64,000 bases of DNA from Chalara sp. BL73 (GCA_918026815.1 CAKJVC010000157.1:1-64000), one strand, 5' to 3'. Positions 1 through 14,022 are shown, counted from the stretch's first letter. Numbers and translations are program-made. Notes: generated by a model from the sequence alone, not told the origin.

Positions 1-3000
1 TTGTGTTGCATAGCTTCTTTCCCCTGGGTATAGCTGCTTAGCTTCAGCGGTACGGCGGTGGGCGGCCCTCATCGCTGTCTGTTAGGTTCGCCTTTCTCTT
101 GACGCCTCGCTGTATCATCGTTGTTCAGCTGCGCAAAAGTTATGTTTGACCCTGCAATTCCTCCGGCTGAATTGTGCTTGTTCCACTTCGAAAACGTATT
201 TATAGCGGTGTTTCCTACCATAAACAAGCTTCTCCTTCACTCTGCTTTCGGGACGCCGTATCTATTTACACATTGCATACCTTTGGGGTTCTGCAGAGTT
301 TCGAGTTTATGTTATGGTTCATGTTTAGCGCAGTAGGTTGTATTTGGCTGTGTGATACGAGCAGTGGTTTGGAAGGTGCTCTTGTTTTGTTCTGGATTTG
401 GTCAAGTTCTGAAAGCAGTCTGTGTTTTGATACTTCAGGTCGTTTTCTTCCACGGAGAAGAATTTCTATGCACGGCCAAGTTGGCGGTTTCTCTTTTCGA
501 ATGCTGAGTTCGAGCTCTTCCTTAGTCGTATTCATTCCCGAGCACTTATGGGCTTCATTGGCTTACATTACTCGACCCAAATGTTGCCTTAAAAGTCCTA
601 CTACTCGGGCATAAGACTTGTGGTGAAATTTGAGTAGGTGGAAAGTGCAAACCTGACCAAAGAGGCAATGTATAAAGTCTGAAAATGCCAGAAAGAAAAG
701 AAGCAAGTTTCAGATGTTATTGCACATTTCGGTATGCAGGGTGAGTATCGTTTTGTGGCTTGCTGAATTTCCCAAGTGTGACGAGATGTGCGTAGTTCGG
801 ATTGGCTATACTTATTGTTTTGGTCTTCTTCTGACTGTTCTGATCCCTAATTATCAATAGAAAGTCACAACAATATAGACTAGATAGCATCATAGCAGTG
901 CAGCCCATGAACAGATTACTTTTTTCTTTTCCATAGAAAGCAATTTTTTAACAGGATACTAAAACACACATACATGCTATTTTGCGGCGAAATCTTTTTG
1001 ACAGCTATTACTTTTCCATATAAAGGAAGAATATTAAAGTGGAGAATGCCGGAAAGGCTATATGAAGCATGTAAGTGAATACCATTGAATAACAACACAA
1101 ATTACATAACGTTCATCCTTCAAAGCCTTCAGTAAACAATTTTTGGTTGCATAAGCCAAATTTTCGAACATGCAGTCGGCTTTAAAGTATAGTGTGCTCT
1201 TTTTTCTCACTATTCAAGCCTACATTACTTCGACTGAACTAGCATGGTTATATCTTAAGATGGCGCTTGCAAAACTTCAACATGTATATGTGTTGGAAGC
1301 CAGTAAAAACTTCACAATCACTACTCCTTTGACTATTCTGCCGTATATTTTAATGCCGACAATCAATATTCAACTCGGCTCAAAGAACTTGTCCAAGGCA
1401 TTTAGTATTCAGCTGGAATAAGGCCTGCCAGAAATAATCTACAATAGGCCGCAGATGCATTGTATATCGGATGCATGCATTGTAAAAAGCTGCCCATAAC
1501 CGCCAGGACGCTAGAGAACAAAGCCATAGCAAGCAGGAAGAACTATAGATTGGAATAACGCTTATGTTGGTAAATACCATCACTGGTATATATATGCTCG
1601 TGCTGTTAGTTTTAGATTCTACAAGTTTTGTCCAGAAAGGTGCCATAGAATATATAAATCAACACATTTTTAGCCTGGGACCCCCATTTCACTTGTAGAC
1701 GGATATAAAGCTAGAATGCATATGCAGCATATCTGTGCCCTGCTTAAGAAGGGCTCAAGTAGGTTTTATAATTTTGAAGAAGGAATATAAAAACTATAAT
1801 ATACCTCGATTTTGAAAATCAGAGTGCACATCTTGACCACTCTGTCACAACCGCCTCCGTGTTCAAGCTACGAAAGAGCTTCTTGGCTAGCTACATTTAC
1901 ATACTTAAACCTGATGTTGTTTAGCATGAAATATGCCCTCTTTTGTCCCTGCTGACAACCCTCTTGGGAACAGGGCAAGGCTTTTTGATGTACCAGAAAC
2001 CATGGAGGATGTAACCCGCCAACTACTGTCTGTGATATAGAGTCCTTGAAGCCCACAGAGGACGCTTCAATCCTGTTTCTGTACAGCATACCCCGTAGAT
2101 CTATAGGCCGTTTCAGTGTACCATACTACGTCACACATATAGACTCTTTCCAATTCTCATGCTTATGGGAACCCACCAGACATAAACATAAAGGGGCTCG
2201 CGCCTGTTCTACTAAGCATTAAAATAAAGGCAAAAAAGGACTAATGTACATTGGATCCGTTCGTTCACTAGCGATCATGACCCTTCGGCCATGGTGCTCC
2301 GTATCATCCCCAATCGCGAAATGTTTTAGCTTGTTATGACTTTCTGGCTGTCCTCTGGAGGTGAATATGATGGGCCGTGCCATGGTATTGCTGAACAACA
2401 GCGCATTCTTTCAAGGAGAATACAAATGTTTTGAAGAGAATGCAAAGAAGTAAGAGGCTGGCAGCAATCCCACAAAGTGTTAAAAAGTGTCTATAGGTAT
2501 CCACAGCAGAACGTTGATAGTAGAAGTTTGATGGATGCGTATTGAGACGCCTCCCAAAAAAAGCAGATGAATGTCCCTGATCGACAAAAAGCAGGTCCCT
2601 TGCACCGAGGAAACCAGTGGACACAAAAGATATTAAAAAGAATCCGGAACTCTCGGTGCGAAGGGACCGGTTTGCTATATGCCCAAGAGATTTCTGGCAC
2701 GTAAGGAACATTTGCTAAAGCCTACCTATCTGGATTGCTGGTTGAGCTTCATATAAAGAAGGAATATGCTTCAGCATATGGCATGAGGCAAATCGGATTA
2801 TTGAATAAAGCAGAATAGAGCATTTCCCGGGCGTGAACAGACGCATCTTGTCCAGTCTTGCTGTTTACATGACGGTAGCCGTTGATATCTATTAGTTTGC
2901 ACATAAGACACACGGCAAGCGGAAAAGGGTCTGAAAGGTAAAGAACACAATGATATGATGTAAATGGAGGTTCTCACCTTCTAGTCGAGGATCAACGAGG

Positions 3001-3858
3001 AATAAAAAAAAGGGAAACGATGCAAGAGGGAAATCGAATGGATCCACCATTCTGCCGAAGACCACGATTATCCGATTCACAGCTTGATATTTGCTTACCC
3101 GTACTTAAATACCCCAATCGTGGCTTATAAAACGTGTACAAAGTGACTTAGGATGTAGGTAAACAAGCACCGGCCATTCAGGTCTTGAGGGTATTCGCTG
3201 AAATCAGCACAGGAGATATATTTCCGATATTCCAAAAGGCTTTTTTTATACATTGACGCTACGAGAGATCCAACACCATGCTTTCCAGAGCGGCATTATC
3301 AGTTCTCCATACTGCCTTCTTGGGCTCCTTCTCCTCTGCCATGGTGATCCAGCTCCGTGGTATATGGTGGTCTCAAAAGGGGTCTGCAACGCTTTTTTTT
3401 TTCTGACTGCAAAGGGCAACGACAATAGGAACGGAAGATATACGAACAAAGCTTAGCCGTTCTACCGGGGTGAACTCCAAAGGTGCCTGCCTCCGCAATA
3501 TGCATTTACTGAAGCACACCTAAATCCCACCTGCCTGACAGGCCGTTATAGGTGTACATGGCCCGTGGGCTTCAATATATCTCACATCTACACGGCGAAC
3601 CTGCCATTGCTTTAGCACCGCACTCGGTTTTGGACAGAAGCCCGAGGAAAGAGGGCGGTGCTTCCGGGCTAATTTTCCAGCAAACATGGAGCTGGGTCTG
3701 CCAGAGCTCCAACCGGACGCCTTGCCACGGGTTCTCGGCACCAGCCCGATCAAACATTCTCCGCGCATACCCTACGTGGAGGGCTATGAAATGAGGGAGC
3801 CCGAGCCGTCTCCCAAGCAGCACAGATCGCCATTCGAAAGCAGCCGATCCCCCCTTCT

Positions 3859-3887
3859 CCCCCCCCCCCCCCCCCCCCCCAAAAAAA
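3859..3887. repeat. Poly-C tract (22 C) followed by A7
   Basis: A run of 22 consecutive C at 3859-3880 is followed directly by seven A. Such a run is slippage-prone and hard to sequence, so its exact length should not be trusted. It lies in a region with no supported gene. Confidence 0.9.
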
Positions 3888-4008
3888 TGGATAGATAAAA
3901 AAGAGCACCTCGCTCCCGCCAGGCGACGCTTGTGAAATATGCTTGAAAAAGCAAAGCCTCGCTCACGTACCCGCTGGACGGATGTGATGGAGCGGCGCCG
4001 GCAAAAAG

Positions 4009-4037
4009 AAAATTCGAAAATTCGAAAATTCGAAAAA
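4009..4037. repeat. Three tandem copies of a 9-bp AAAATTCGA-type unit
   Basis: The unit AAAATTCGA is repeated three times in direct succession and runs into an A-rich tail. Each unit contains the palindrome TTCGAA across its boundary. It could be a simple repeat or a cluster of binding sites; nothing in the neighbourhood decides this. Confidence 0.7.
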
Positions 4038-5008
4038 AAAGAACGCTCTGGAGGAGCTCCTGGACGAGCAGGTGACGGTGTCAGGGTGCTTGACGCTGTG
4101 CTGCTGCTTACCTGCCCGTGTGCTCTCGCCGACGCGCTGTCCTGCTAACGTAAAAAACGGCAATGGTGTTTCGTCCTTGCTGGTATGAATGACATGCACC
4201 GCCCTAATCTGCCTAATGAAAACCCCCTCTCTCCCCCCCAAAAACAGAACACCACGATTGAGCAAGCCGATTCGGTAAGAGTGGCAAGGGAATAAGCAGC
4301 AAATGAAACAAAAGCATAAACCTTTGATACGAGTCTGCCTCCCACTTTGGTAGACATTGGAAAGTTTGGAGAGAATCATGAAAGCAGAATTAACACTGGA
4401 GATGCACACAATCCACCACGTCCTGAAAGATCGCCAAGAGCAACATATATTCTGACAAGTTCACAATCACAATTGCCACATGGATATTGCCTCACCCGCG
4501 ATTATGTCAAAGCTTGCATTGTTGTGTATTCTGTTACAAAGATGTAAATGCACGCACGTAGCAGTGACGGAGGCAGCAATGCTCGGCGGTCCGTATAGGT
4601 CCCTGAGCAAGGAGTAGGTAATCACCATCAAACCTCACGACTCCCCAACCCCCCCTTTAATGAATAATGTGACCCCCCTGTATGCAGCCGAAAGTTTTGA
4701 ATAATCGCAAAGGACAACACAATGATAATAGAGAGATGTGATGCAAGACCGAACTCGAGATAACGCGGTAAGAAGGCCCCGACCATAAGGACGCGATGCT
4801 GTTTTCCCAACCGAGATAGGCCTTGAAGCCTCCAAATATTCGTTGCCGATCGAATCAAAAAAGAGACGACGTCTAATAACGAGTAAAAATGAATCCGCAG
4901 ACACCAGAAAAGATGCAATGACCAGCCCATATGATACAAACGCGCCACATCTGATTTAGTGTTGCTCGTACTTGGGTTGAGGAGCGCCAGCGTTATCTAA
5001 TCAGGACG

Positions 5009-6849
5009 TTAGCAGCAGGTCAAAAGGGGAAGTGAAATGAGGGTGTAATGACGTTGACTGTACATCTGCTGGCTGGGCTGCTGGCCATATGGAGAGGCTG
5101 GGTACGCAGGGTATGACATGTTTGGTTGGCTGCCGTACTCCTGAAGCTGTTGAACACCACCAGCTTGAGGAGGGGCTTGTTGGTATTGTCCTATGAGAGG
5201 AGTTAGTAACTATCGGGATAGAAGCTGGTAGGGTGGTATGGCTTACCAGGAACCTGGGAGCCAGGTTGATATCCAATAGGTGGTAAATGAGGGCGATCCC
5301 CTTGTTGATAGTTGGCGGCGTGAACTCCTGGATGTTGTGAATCGGGTTGGTTAGCTCGATTGCGATCATCTTCGGCCTTGCGGGCATTCTCCTCTTCCTT
5401 CTTGCGCGCCTTCCATTCCTTGCGGATCTCCTTGAACTCTGTGAAGCGACAATGTTAGTGCATGCTCACGTTACACGAATGTGACCCGTAACTTTGGTCG
5501 ACCCTTGCTAGTGGCGGCGTGGTGAGGTTATCCCCAGTCCTCGGTCAGACCTAGTCTAACGCCAATGAAAATCATCCCGAGAATCTTGAACTAGCCATAC
5601 CAGGTTTTCGCCTACGCTAGAACACCAAAACAAAAACGCGATGATAAATTCATGCTCGAGCATAAATGCAGCTCATCCCACAGATAGATCAAAATCCACA
5701 TACCTTCGGGGGTTCGCTTTGTTCCATGCGACTGCATGGTGACGTGCGCATTCAAATGATTCAATGTACCATATGCCTTCTCGCACCCTTGCCAACCACA
5801 CTTGTACATACGCTCAATCTCCTCGTATCGGCGACGGGGACGTTTGTGTTGTTGCGCGCCAGGGATTGGGACGAACGAGTAGACCTGGAATTAATCATGA
5901 TGTTAGATCACGTAGAAACAAATGTTTGAAGATCCTGTGGTCGGATTCATCATTCCATGGCCTGTAGTGCTCTCATGTTAATTAATATTATCTAAAAACT
6001 TGACGTACCTGACCCGGTCGAGCTCCTGGAGCTGAGGCGGCAGACGTTGGCGTGTGTGCGCCAGACACCGCGTACTGGTGAGGCAGCCCGTGTGGTTGGC
6101 CGTAGCCGGCCCAGTCAGGTCCTGAAGTTCATTGTCAGCATCTGCTAGAAATATCGCGACTATCATAAGTGTGTGTACGCACTTGGTTGTTGATACATTG
6201 CTCCGGTAGGGTGGCCCGGGTAGCCGTGCTGCATATCGTGCTGAGCTGGGTATGGTGAATATTGGCCGTTTTGAGGAGGGTAGCTTGGACTCGAGGCCGC
6301 AATTGATGGATCTATAGGAACATCCTGGTCAGACTTGATTTGGGAATTTTGATGCGAACGATCTTGCAAAGGCATTGACGGACTTGGTGGTTGAGCCATT
6401 CCTCCACTGCTACCACTATGGTTGCTTCCTGCGTAATACTGGCGTGGGAGGTGTTCTGGGAATGAACCTGTTGAACGCGCTGACGGCGGGTGTTGTGCAG
6501 CGTACTCTGATGTCGGGGTGGCAGAAGTCGCGTATCCGTTCGCTCTCAATTCGGAGTGGTGTTGAGGAAAAGGTGAGTGTGCAGCAGATGAATGATCTGC
6601 AGGAGAGTCTTCAGATTGGGCGTCGGTGAACGCGGTAGGGTATGGTGTGTGCAAACCTGTCTGCGAGTAGTCGGGTGCACCTCTTTCCATAGAACTGCTC
6701 TCGTCTTGAAGCGCGCGATAGAGATCTAGGTCGCCGTCGTCGTTTGCGTTGTTGTGTGCGGGTATGGAGGTCTTGGATGAGATTGGGTCGGCTTTCAAAG
6801 GATTATTCGAGTTGAAACTATGTTGTTGTGAAGATGAGACCAAGGACAT
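5009..6849 (-). CDS. CON7: CON7-type C2H2 zinc-finger transcription factor
   Basis: Five exons on the minus strand: 6849-6183, 6121-6009, 5884-5704, 5438-5247 and 5190-5009, giving 444 residues in frame throughout. Introns are 61, 124, 265 and 56 bp with GT-AG ends. The ATG at 6849 opens a roughly 220-residue Ser/Pro/Gln/Tyr-rich disordered N-terminus. Exon 3 carries the basic stretch KRPRRRYEEIERMY and one zinc finger of form C-x4-C-x12-H-x5-H (YKCGWQGCEKAYG, then H and H). Exon 4 starts with the charged helix EFKEIRKEWKARKKEEE, and the C-terminus is Gln/Pro/Tyr-rich. The finger plus the charged helix are the hallmark of Con7p of Magnaporthe, a nuclear regulator of conidial shape and infection-structure genes; that role is known from the family, not from this sequence. 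The last exon's C-terminus is the least certain part. The gene sits alone between two gene-poor stretches. Confidence 0.9.
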
Positions 6850-7235
6850 ACTACGGCAGCAAGATCTGGAGTGCGGTGGATGATGAACCTCTAGTCTGGC
6901 AGATTGAGCCTTCCTAGTACGAATTGGGACTGGATGACGATCGAAGGTCTTGAGTAAGATGGATTGTTATTCTGGGTCGAGGCTACTCTGGAAGGGAAAT
7001 AGCTCGAGATGCAGGGATTGTGGAAGGAGTTTCTTTAGTGGCGGCAGGTTGCTGTAGCGTTTTGGCCGCGGTGTAATTATTCGGAATAGAGAATAGTGTG
7101 GTTCTGGTCTGATCTGGTCTTGACTTGATTTGGTCGAGGCGAGGCGCGGTGTGGTGGGAGAGAAATTTGTCTAAGAACGGACGCGAGCGAAAAAGCTAAA
7201 GCAGCCTCCACCAAAGTGAATTTGCGCGCGATTTG

Positions 7236-7270
7236 TTTTTTTTGGGGGGGGGTTTTTTTGAAAGGGGGGT
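7236..7270. repeat. Mononucleotide runs T8-G9-T7
   Basis: Consecutive runs of T, then G, then T, with another G run shortly after, lie about 400 bp upstream of the CON7 start codon. These are low-complexity tracts in the presumed CON7 promoter or leader; exact lengths are uncertain. Confidence 0.75.
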
Positions 7271-8159
7271 TGAACGCCGACAGTAATCCACCAAAGTTTA
7301 TTTAGGACCGATAAAGGCCCCTATGACCTAAGGTTTTGCCGAATCGCAAAACCGTGACTGACAGAGGGCAGATTTGTTCGGCCCTACGTCCACAGCAGCA
7401 GTGGTGGAAGTGATGATGGAGGGCGGAAAGTCAGGCGGAGAGAGGTGAAATATCTTAGTGAGTTCCTTCTGCAGCACTATTTGCCCACAAGGTGGGGTAT
7501 GCTAAGGCCAAATTTATGGGCCGAGCAAACCTCTGCGCGTGGCGGAGAGAGAGAGAGCTGGGGGGGAGGGGGGATCAGATAAAATAATTAGTATGGTCCA
7601 ATGTAATAATTGTGCATAAAAAAGAACCACCACCCAGTGGGAGGAGAGGAGAGAGGAGAGAGATATGATGCAGCGCGGCTGATTGAAGGAAACCACGCCG
7701 AAAACAACTGGGTCGACAGGCTAGCTCGGGATTACAATGCAACTACTTTGTAAATTCGACTTGGGCGCAGGCTAGGCCGAGATAAAAGCGAAAACGACTG
7801 CTCCCGAATGCCGGATAGCGGCAAAGTCAAGTACTTAAAGTTTCTGGTTGTTGTTGTTTCTTGCTCAGACTGGGAGGTGGGCGCGAGCGCGCAGGGATGT
7901 CGGGTTCGAAGGTGTGTGGAGGCGTCAACCTAGCCCTGGGCAAGCTGCCTGCGTGAGATGAGATGCAAGATGGGAGTGTGTGTCCGATTGCTTGGCCGCA
8001 GAAGGGCCTAAAGGAAAAACAAGGTTACAGGGGGGGGCCCAGAATTTGGGGGTGTGTTTTGAAATGATGTCTGTAAGTATTGTAAAAGCGGTCACGGACG
8101 AATGGTGTTGGTGATGGTGGTGCTGATGCCGGTGGTGAAGTCACTCCCCGTGTACAGCA

Positions 8160-8161
8160 GC

Positions 8162-8191
<30 letters not shown>
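8160..8191. repeat. CTGG tetranucleotide microsatellite
   Basis: About seven consecutive copies of the tetramer CTGG, the last slightly irregular. No gene spans it. Confidence 0.85.
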
Positions 8192-8193
<2 letters not shown>

Positions 8194-8250
8194 GCTGGCG
8201 TTTTTTCTACCCTCTGAACAATAGTAATGCGCAACGCGGCTAGAATCCAG

Positions 8251-8281
8251 AGCCAGAGCAGAGCAGAGCAGAGCAGAGCAG
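8251..8281. repeat. GCAGA pentanucleotide array
   Basis: Roughly five to six tandem copies of the pentamer AGAGC/GCAGA lie shortly after the CTGG microsatellite, so two unrelated microsatellites sit within 130 bp. Confidence 0.85.
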
Positions 8282-11200
8282 GGCGATGGTATGCTCTCTC
8301 CTAGATATGCCTTTTTCGGTCGATAGCCTGCTTCTCTCTCTCCCTACATCCAGCATGTGCTGAAATTGCTTAAATTCAGCCCGGTACTTAAAATCCTTTA
8401 GGGGCTACGATCGGCCTAGTTACGCACGCTTGTTGGGATCTTCCGGTAGCGTTGTTTTTAGTGCCAGTGTCCTAAAAAGTGATGGCGTCAAAGACGGAGC
8501 TTGTAGCTTGTAGATCACGTCAAGACGAACTGGAGCTACAGCGAGTAAATGCGCTACGGGATACTAGTTCGCAAGTCTTTCTCTTCGTGCTATGCCGTCT
8601 CTCTTGGTTGAGGGGAAGGTTACCCACTCAAAACTGGAGATTTCGTATGATCTGAGTAGTAACTGGTGGCTATAATTGGTACAAATGAGGTCAAAGTCCT
8701 TTGTGGCTCAACTTGTAAAATGACCAGAGGCTGAACAGAGGGGAACTAGAAACCTAGATATCGTGGTCTTGATCCCACTTTCAAGATTAGACGGCACGTC
8801 AGTCAGAATTCGAGAGTCAGATTCAATCCGAGTGGGTACTGAAGACTTGAAACAAAGTCTCCTCGAGACTCGATCCGATGACTTTGTATGAATCGCGGAA
8901 ACGATACTGTAGTGATGCGAGTCGATCCTCACAGATCTGTGCAGTGTCTGCTGCTTCCACAATTTTCGACAAATGTTGTTTCTGTCGATGGAAACGGTGA
9001 TCGTCTTGTAAAGTTATTGATGTTTACGGGACTTGCCCCTAAACTTGTATACAAGCTCCCGTGTAGTGCTGCCCTGGGAACGCGGCTTTGAGGTACAAGC
9101 GTTGCAACTACTGTTTTATCCCGCCAATCCTTATTTGTGAGTATGCTGGACTGGTGCGCGGTCTCGATAGACTACTCGCAACCGTCGAAAAAGGGGTGAG
9201 AGATAGTTAATCGTGGGGTATTGGATGAGCGGGGTTCTTCGAGCCCCTTAGCGCAACGGATCTCGACAGCGGCAGAAGCTGTTTGAAGGCCGGCGATGAG
9301 TTCGTCGAGCGATGGACTTTGCAACTAGCGGATAGTTAAAACTTGGAACCGTCTATTTGCCTAGTCAAGACCGTCAAGAGGATCAGAATTCTTCTGACAG
9401 CTGTCAAATATCGAGCTAAACAATAGTCAAGTCTGTGAGCAAGGCCCACCAGGATGAAACGAAGATGTCGTGGTTCTCCTTCGCAGGTCTTTGTGTTGCA
9501 AGAAAAAGTAGTGGGCGTGTGATCGACCATAAAATTTGCTGATTCGAGGGAAATTTGTCAGCGTCAAAGCGCTGGGATCAACTGGTGCTGATCAAAGCAG
9601 GTGCCGGTCCGGTGATGATAGGTTTGTTCTTAATAGTACATGGTACAGAAATCTGGTGATATTCTTCATGGTGTTGACGAGATGAGAATAGTTAGAGGGA
9701 ACTAAGTTGATGATTTACTAGTTCTGAAAGAGTTAGTAGTAGTTGGGGGTTAGAGCCCGGCATTGACTTGTGCCAATACAATGACTCTACTGTACATTTA
9801 CGGCACAAAACAAGATGGCAATTCCTGGAGCGCGATAAACAAAGGAACGGTACGAAAGGAAGGAACACAATATCAAGATCTGGCATGATTGAGAAGGATT
9901 ATACTAAATGGACCTTGAGTTGATCCCCAAGGAGGATAATTCTCAGTGGTACTCTCAAACTAAACTTGGGTCGTTCTCCCAGATACTACTTAATTTTTTC
10001 AGGGCCCAACACACAGGGGGACTTGGTCTTGGCCGTGTATTTTGTGGAGGGGGGGAGACGCTACAGACGACCCAGCAGTGTGGAAGGCTACTGTAAGATC
10101 TGGACAGGTACAGTAGTGAAAATTTAATGGCGTTTGTTTCTCACAGTCGCGCGCTTGATTTCTAACAGGCTTACTTCTTATCCATTTCATGACTTAAGCT
10201 GTGGCAGCATCTTGCAGGATGGCTTGCAGTCGTGCCATTGATCACCATCACTTACAGTATGGTTTGGGGCAAGGTCTATTGCACGTTAGCCCCATCGCTC
10301 GCATATGCGTTTGTCCTCTCACGGCGTGGCCGAGTCTCAATGCTTGGAGAGGTGAAGGAAAGCGGCGAGTATGAAAAAGGCTTTGGAAGAAGGGGGCTTC
10401 TCGAATCGGCATAGAGAGAAAGCGATGTTCGGTCAGGGTAAGCATGCGTGGTGGTTTGGCCACCGTAGTTGCAGTGATCAGTGGCTTGAACAAAAGGCAG
10501 TGGTGCAGTTTCTGGTGGGATCAAACAGGGATCAGGATATCAGTACTGTGTGTTCCATGGCATTGCTGTCCTTGGTCCTTCGAATCTGATATCCTGACAC
10601 AGTGTTCTTGGATCTCAATTTTCCCGCCATGGAGAGTACAAGAATTGCCCTTGACACGGGCTGTTATTGGAGTGCTTGGAATGACGGAAATGCAGCCGGA
10701 AGGGGTTTCCTCAGTTTTGTGGTGCATAGAATCTTGAAAGTGCAGTCTCCCATCACACTCAGCGTTTTTTTTTTTCAATTTTGATTAATCACGAATCGTA
10801 TGCGAACGGTGATACGTAGGTCGGGAGCCACACTTCATGTGAGGAAGATATGGTATTGATGATGAATCACTTTTTCCCGTATACCTAGATCCCTGTTCGG
10901 TACATATGGAATGCCTAAGCAGTATATTCCCCGAGAATACCGTTGCTGTTTCCAAGATTCCAAATGGAACACATGACGAGATGTCAAAGCACGCCTCCCC
11001 GAAAATATAGTTGGATGAACGGTTTGTGCCGGGGAGAGAGACTCACAGGCACACCTGAATACGATTATTTAGGGTTTGATGGCGTTGTCCAGACTCAAAA
11101 TACCATGCACCAAGGTTTGCCTTTGGAGTGGTCATGCATGAGGAGGCTGGGCTCAATATCTCAAGAGTGGCTCGACAAGCGAGTGATAAGAATGCAAGCA

Positions 11201-12542
11201 GAGTGTCCAAGGAAGCGTACGCATATGTTGTGATCAAGGCGTGCAGACTGTGATGCTTGTCTGCTTTGCCCTTTGCCCGTGCTATCACCCGCAAAGCTCG
11301 TCCTCTGCATCAATTTAGAGAGATACATATAATGTCATTTTCGCGTTATAGAACGGCAACATTGTGAAGCTCGGTCTGTTGTCACATGGAATATGGTGGG
11401 ATTCCTGTACCAAAAAAGTCTACTTGTAGCACAGAGCAGGCTTGGTGTTACCAAACAACTGAGGCGCCCTTCGGGTTGATTCAGGAAGGGCATCTCTCCT
11501 TCTCAGCTCAGAGCTTCAATGTCTGGATGTGCTGGGGTCCGTGAAGAAGAGGAAGAAGGCCTGTCCCTTCCAAGACGCGAAGGCTGATTTGTAGTGCTCA
11601 AAAGAGAAAGCCCACCAGTGAGCCATAGCGAAGTGACTCTGAATATTGAAGCTATCGTGATATTGCTCACAAGGTTACATTTGCCAGCCGTGCAAGATTG
11701 ACATTACTGTAATTGCAATATTGTAAGCAGTGACTGTTAAGAGACCTAGCTATCACCTTTCATCGACTCTCTCTCTCTCTCCCCACTGTTCACAGTCCAC
11801 TATGCACTGTCGTGTCCTCTGCATGTCTACAGAGCTTGTTGGTAAGTTATTGTTGTTTGCGCGAGTCCCGCATTAGCCGACCGACCAGTCGGGTTTGCTC
11901 AGCTTACGAGAACCCAAGGCAGGTCAGTCAGCAAGAACCCCTCTTTCTACTCTGCTGATCAACCCTTTTTCGACTCTCACACTCGCAACATCCACTCGAT
12001 GAAGGCTCTTGACCGCCCATCTCTCGGCGGGTCCCATATTCCGAGGTGGACAGAGGAATCAAACGCTCGGATTAACGGCAAATGCCACTGCCTCGGTGCG
12101 AACATCTTACAGGGCTGCAATCATTCTAAGGCAGGAAAGGACAGTAGGGGGCTCCGGCAGGTTGACCTCACGTCGAGCTTGTTAGGTATTACGAAAAGGA
12201 AGAAAAAAGATGATGATGATGAAAACAGAGGAACGAGGAAGAAGTGAGGTTGAGATAAAGTGTCCCAAGCCCGGCTGGTTGGAGCGATGCTTGCCCTAAT
12301 AAAGATGGCTCCGGATCTTAAGTAGTAGATACTGCCAGGGGACGCAGTAGCCCTCCCGCCAGATCGGGTTTCACACGCTTGAGCTGGTTGGAATGATCTC
12401 AGTGTGCTGAACAGAGCCAAGACCTCACTAACAAGAATCCCATCCCAAATGCCATGCCCCGTCATCTTCAACATTGAACACGCCAGAGCAAGGGACACAA
12501 CTAGACGCAAGTTAGATCATCGTTAGGGGCGATCATGATATC

Positions 12543-12546
12543 GACG

Positions 12547-12577
<31 letters not shown>

Positions 12578-12590
12578 AACAACAACATGG
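12543..12590. repeat. CAACGA/CAA array
   Basis: Tandem hexamer CGACAA repeats grade into CAA triplets. They are followed at about 12609-12622 by a run of 14 C. The stretch is low complexity; the short open frames it creates on the minus strand (runs of Val or Leu/Ser) are repeat translations, not genes. Confidence 0.8.
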
Positions 12591-13978
12591 CGACGAAAAG
12601 CTTTGATGCCCCCCCCCCCCCCTCCCACTCCTCCGACATCTCCGTCACACCACGACCACGTCTCATAAACATGGCGAGGGAAAACGCAGATCGACCACCT
12701 GATGAAAACGCGGTGTGAAAAGACGGAGACATGCTCCACTGCTCCGAACATTGAGAAGTACGAAGTAGGAGTTTCTCTTTCCCTCAGCCACCAACAAAAG
12801 GAGCATACCCTTGAAAAATCAAAACTCTGGACGATGTCGTGGGAGCCATTGGCCCAACCTCTTCAGATGAGCCCACCGACAAGGCGGCAGACGCCTGAAT
12901 GGTGGAATTAGGCGCTATTTCGCCACTGTTATGTTCTCCTCACCTTTCAATATCATTATTGATAATACCAATCGCTGCTACAAGTTCTACAGTAATGGAT
13001 ACCTCGCCAGGACATTATCTGCGATAATAACTCCCCCCAAAACCTTTATTTTGTTGTATTTCTGTGTTTAGGGATGCAAGCACGTCCTTCACAAGACTTA
13101 ATCGTAATTTCAGGAACTCCCTCCGCAAAACACTGCTGCATTGGGGGAAACCCACCCACGGAATATTTAAATGATTACTTTTGGCTAGGTTTCATGCACA
13201 ACTCCATCATTTTGGCCCCATCATATCCCTGATTATTTTGACTAAAAGATTAAAGTTTGAAAAAACATGGCAATGATGCATCCTGGTTGCCGACGATATC
13301 CAACAGACTCCCACAGCCAATGATCAAAGCGGTTCGCCATGTGCATGCTCCTTATGGTAAGTTTTCTGGCTTGTTCTAACGCCAACGCGCGTCGACGTTG
13401 ATTCGTGGGCAGTATCGTCATCGGCACTCTCCTAGCACCGACACGGTATTTGTAGTCGCGCTATTGAGTTTGAGATGCTTCACGAAGCTACCTACAAAAT
13501 GGTCGCAGCGCTTGCGGAGATATATCAAGCTTTACACCAGACTGGCGCTGCTGCGCGACATTGACTGGTTCGTTCTAAAAAATCCCAAAAACCTAGGTAC
13601 CGGGAAGAAGCAACGTTAACCTCAAAGTTAAATGTGAATCCCTGGCTCACCTGTTATTATGATCGTTATTATTTTGCTCCTTGCCAGGGCATGCAGGGAA
13701 GAAGGTAGCAATAATCGAAATTACTTCCTTATTCGACCAAAACACCATTGGAAATATATGACCACTTACACGATAAAATCAGACCAACCTCGGGAATAGA
13801 TACTTGTTTAGAAACACGGCACGACACACCCATGGACATGACCAATAGAGTCGTAGTATTATGCCTTCCTTCCTGCTCAATATCTCTCAAGAACAGCCTT
13901 GCTTTCGGCCTTTCGTATCGTTCTGACTACTGGATCCTGTGCAATAGCCCGAGAATTCTTCCGTGGATTCAAATCGTC

Positions 13979-14022
13979 TCATCATCATTATCATCATCAC
14001 AATCATTATTATTATTATCACA
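13979..14022. repeat. CAT/ATT trinucleotide-rich tract
   Basis: Imperfect CAT and ATT triplets in succession produce a run of Ile or Ser codons in open frames. It is a simple repeat in a gene-poor region. Confidence 0.7.

Larger units (their letters stand above)
1..5008. other. Intergenic region without a recognisable gene
   Basis: No open frame here shows a recognisable family, credible splice structure or codon pattern; all are short and overlap on opposite strands. The stretch holds a run of 22 C at 3859-3880 followed by seven A, and a threefold 9-bp repeat near 4009-4037. The part nearest 5009 is the 3' flank of the CON7 gene. Confidence 0.5.

Noticed and set aside
3963..4409. 148-codon minus-strand ORF in the left flank
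   Set aside because: It overlaps other open frames on both strands, spans low-complexity sequence and shows no motif or plausible splice sites.
7890..7935. GGTTCGAA-like T-loop suggesting a tRNA
   Set aside because: No matching acceptor, D or anticodon stem could be found around it.
12121..12751. Minus-strand ORFs with runs of Ser, Leu or Val
   Set aside because: They are translations of the CAACGA array and a C14 tract and lack any non-repeat content suggesting a protein.
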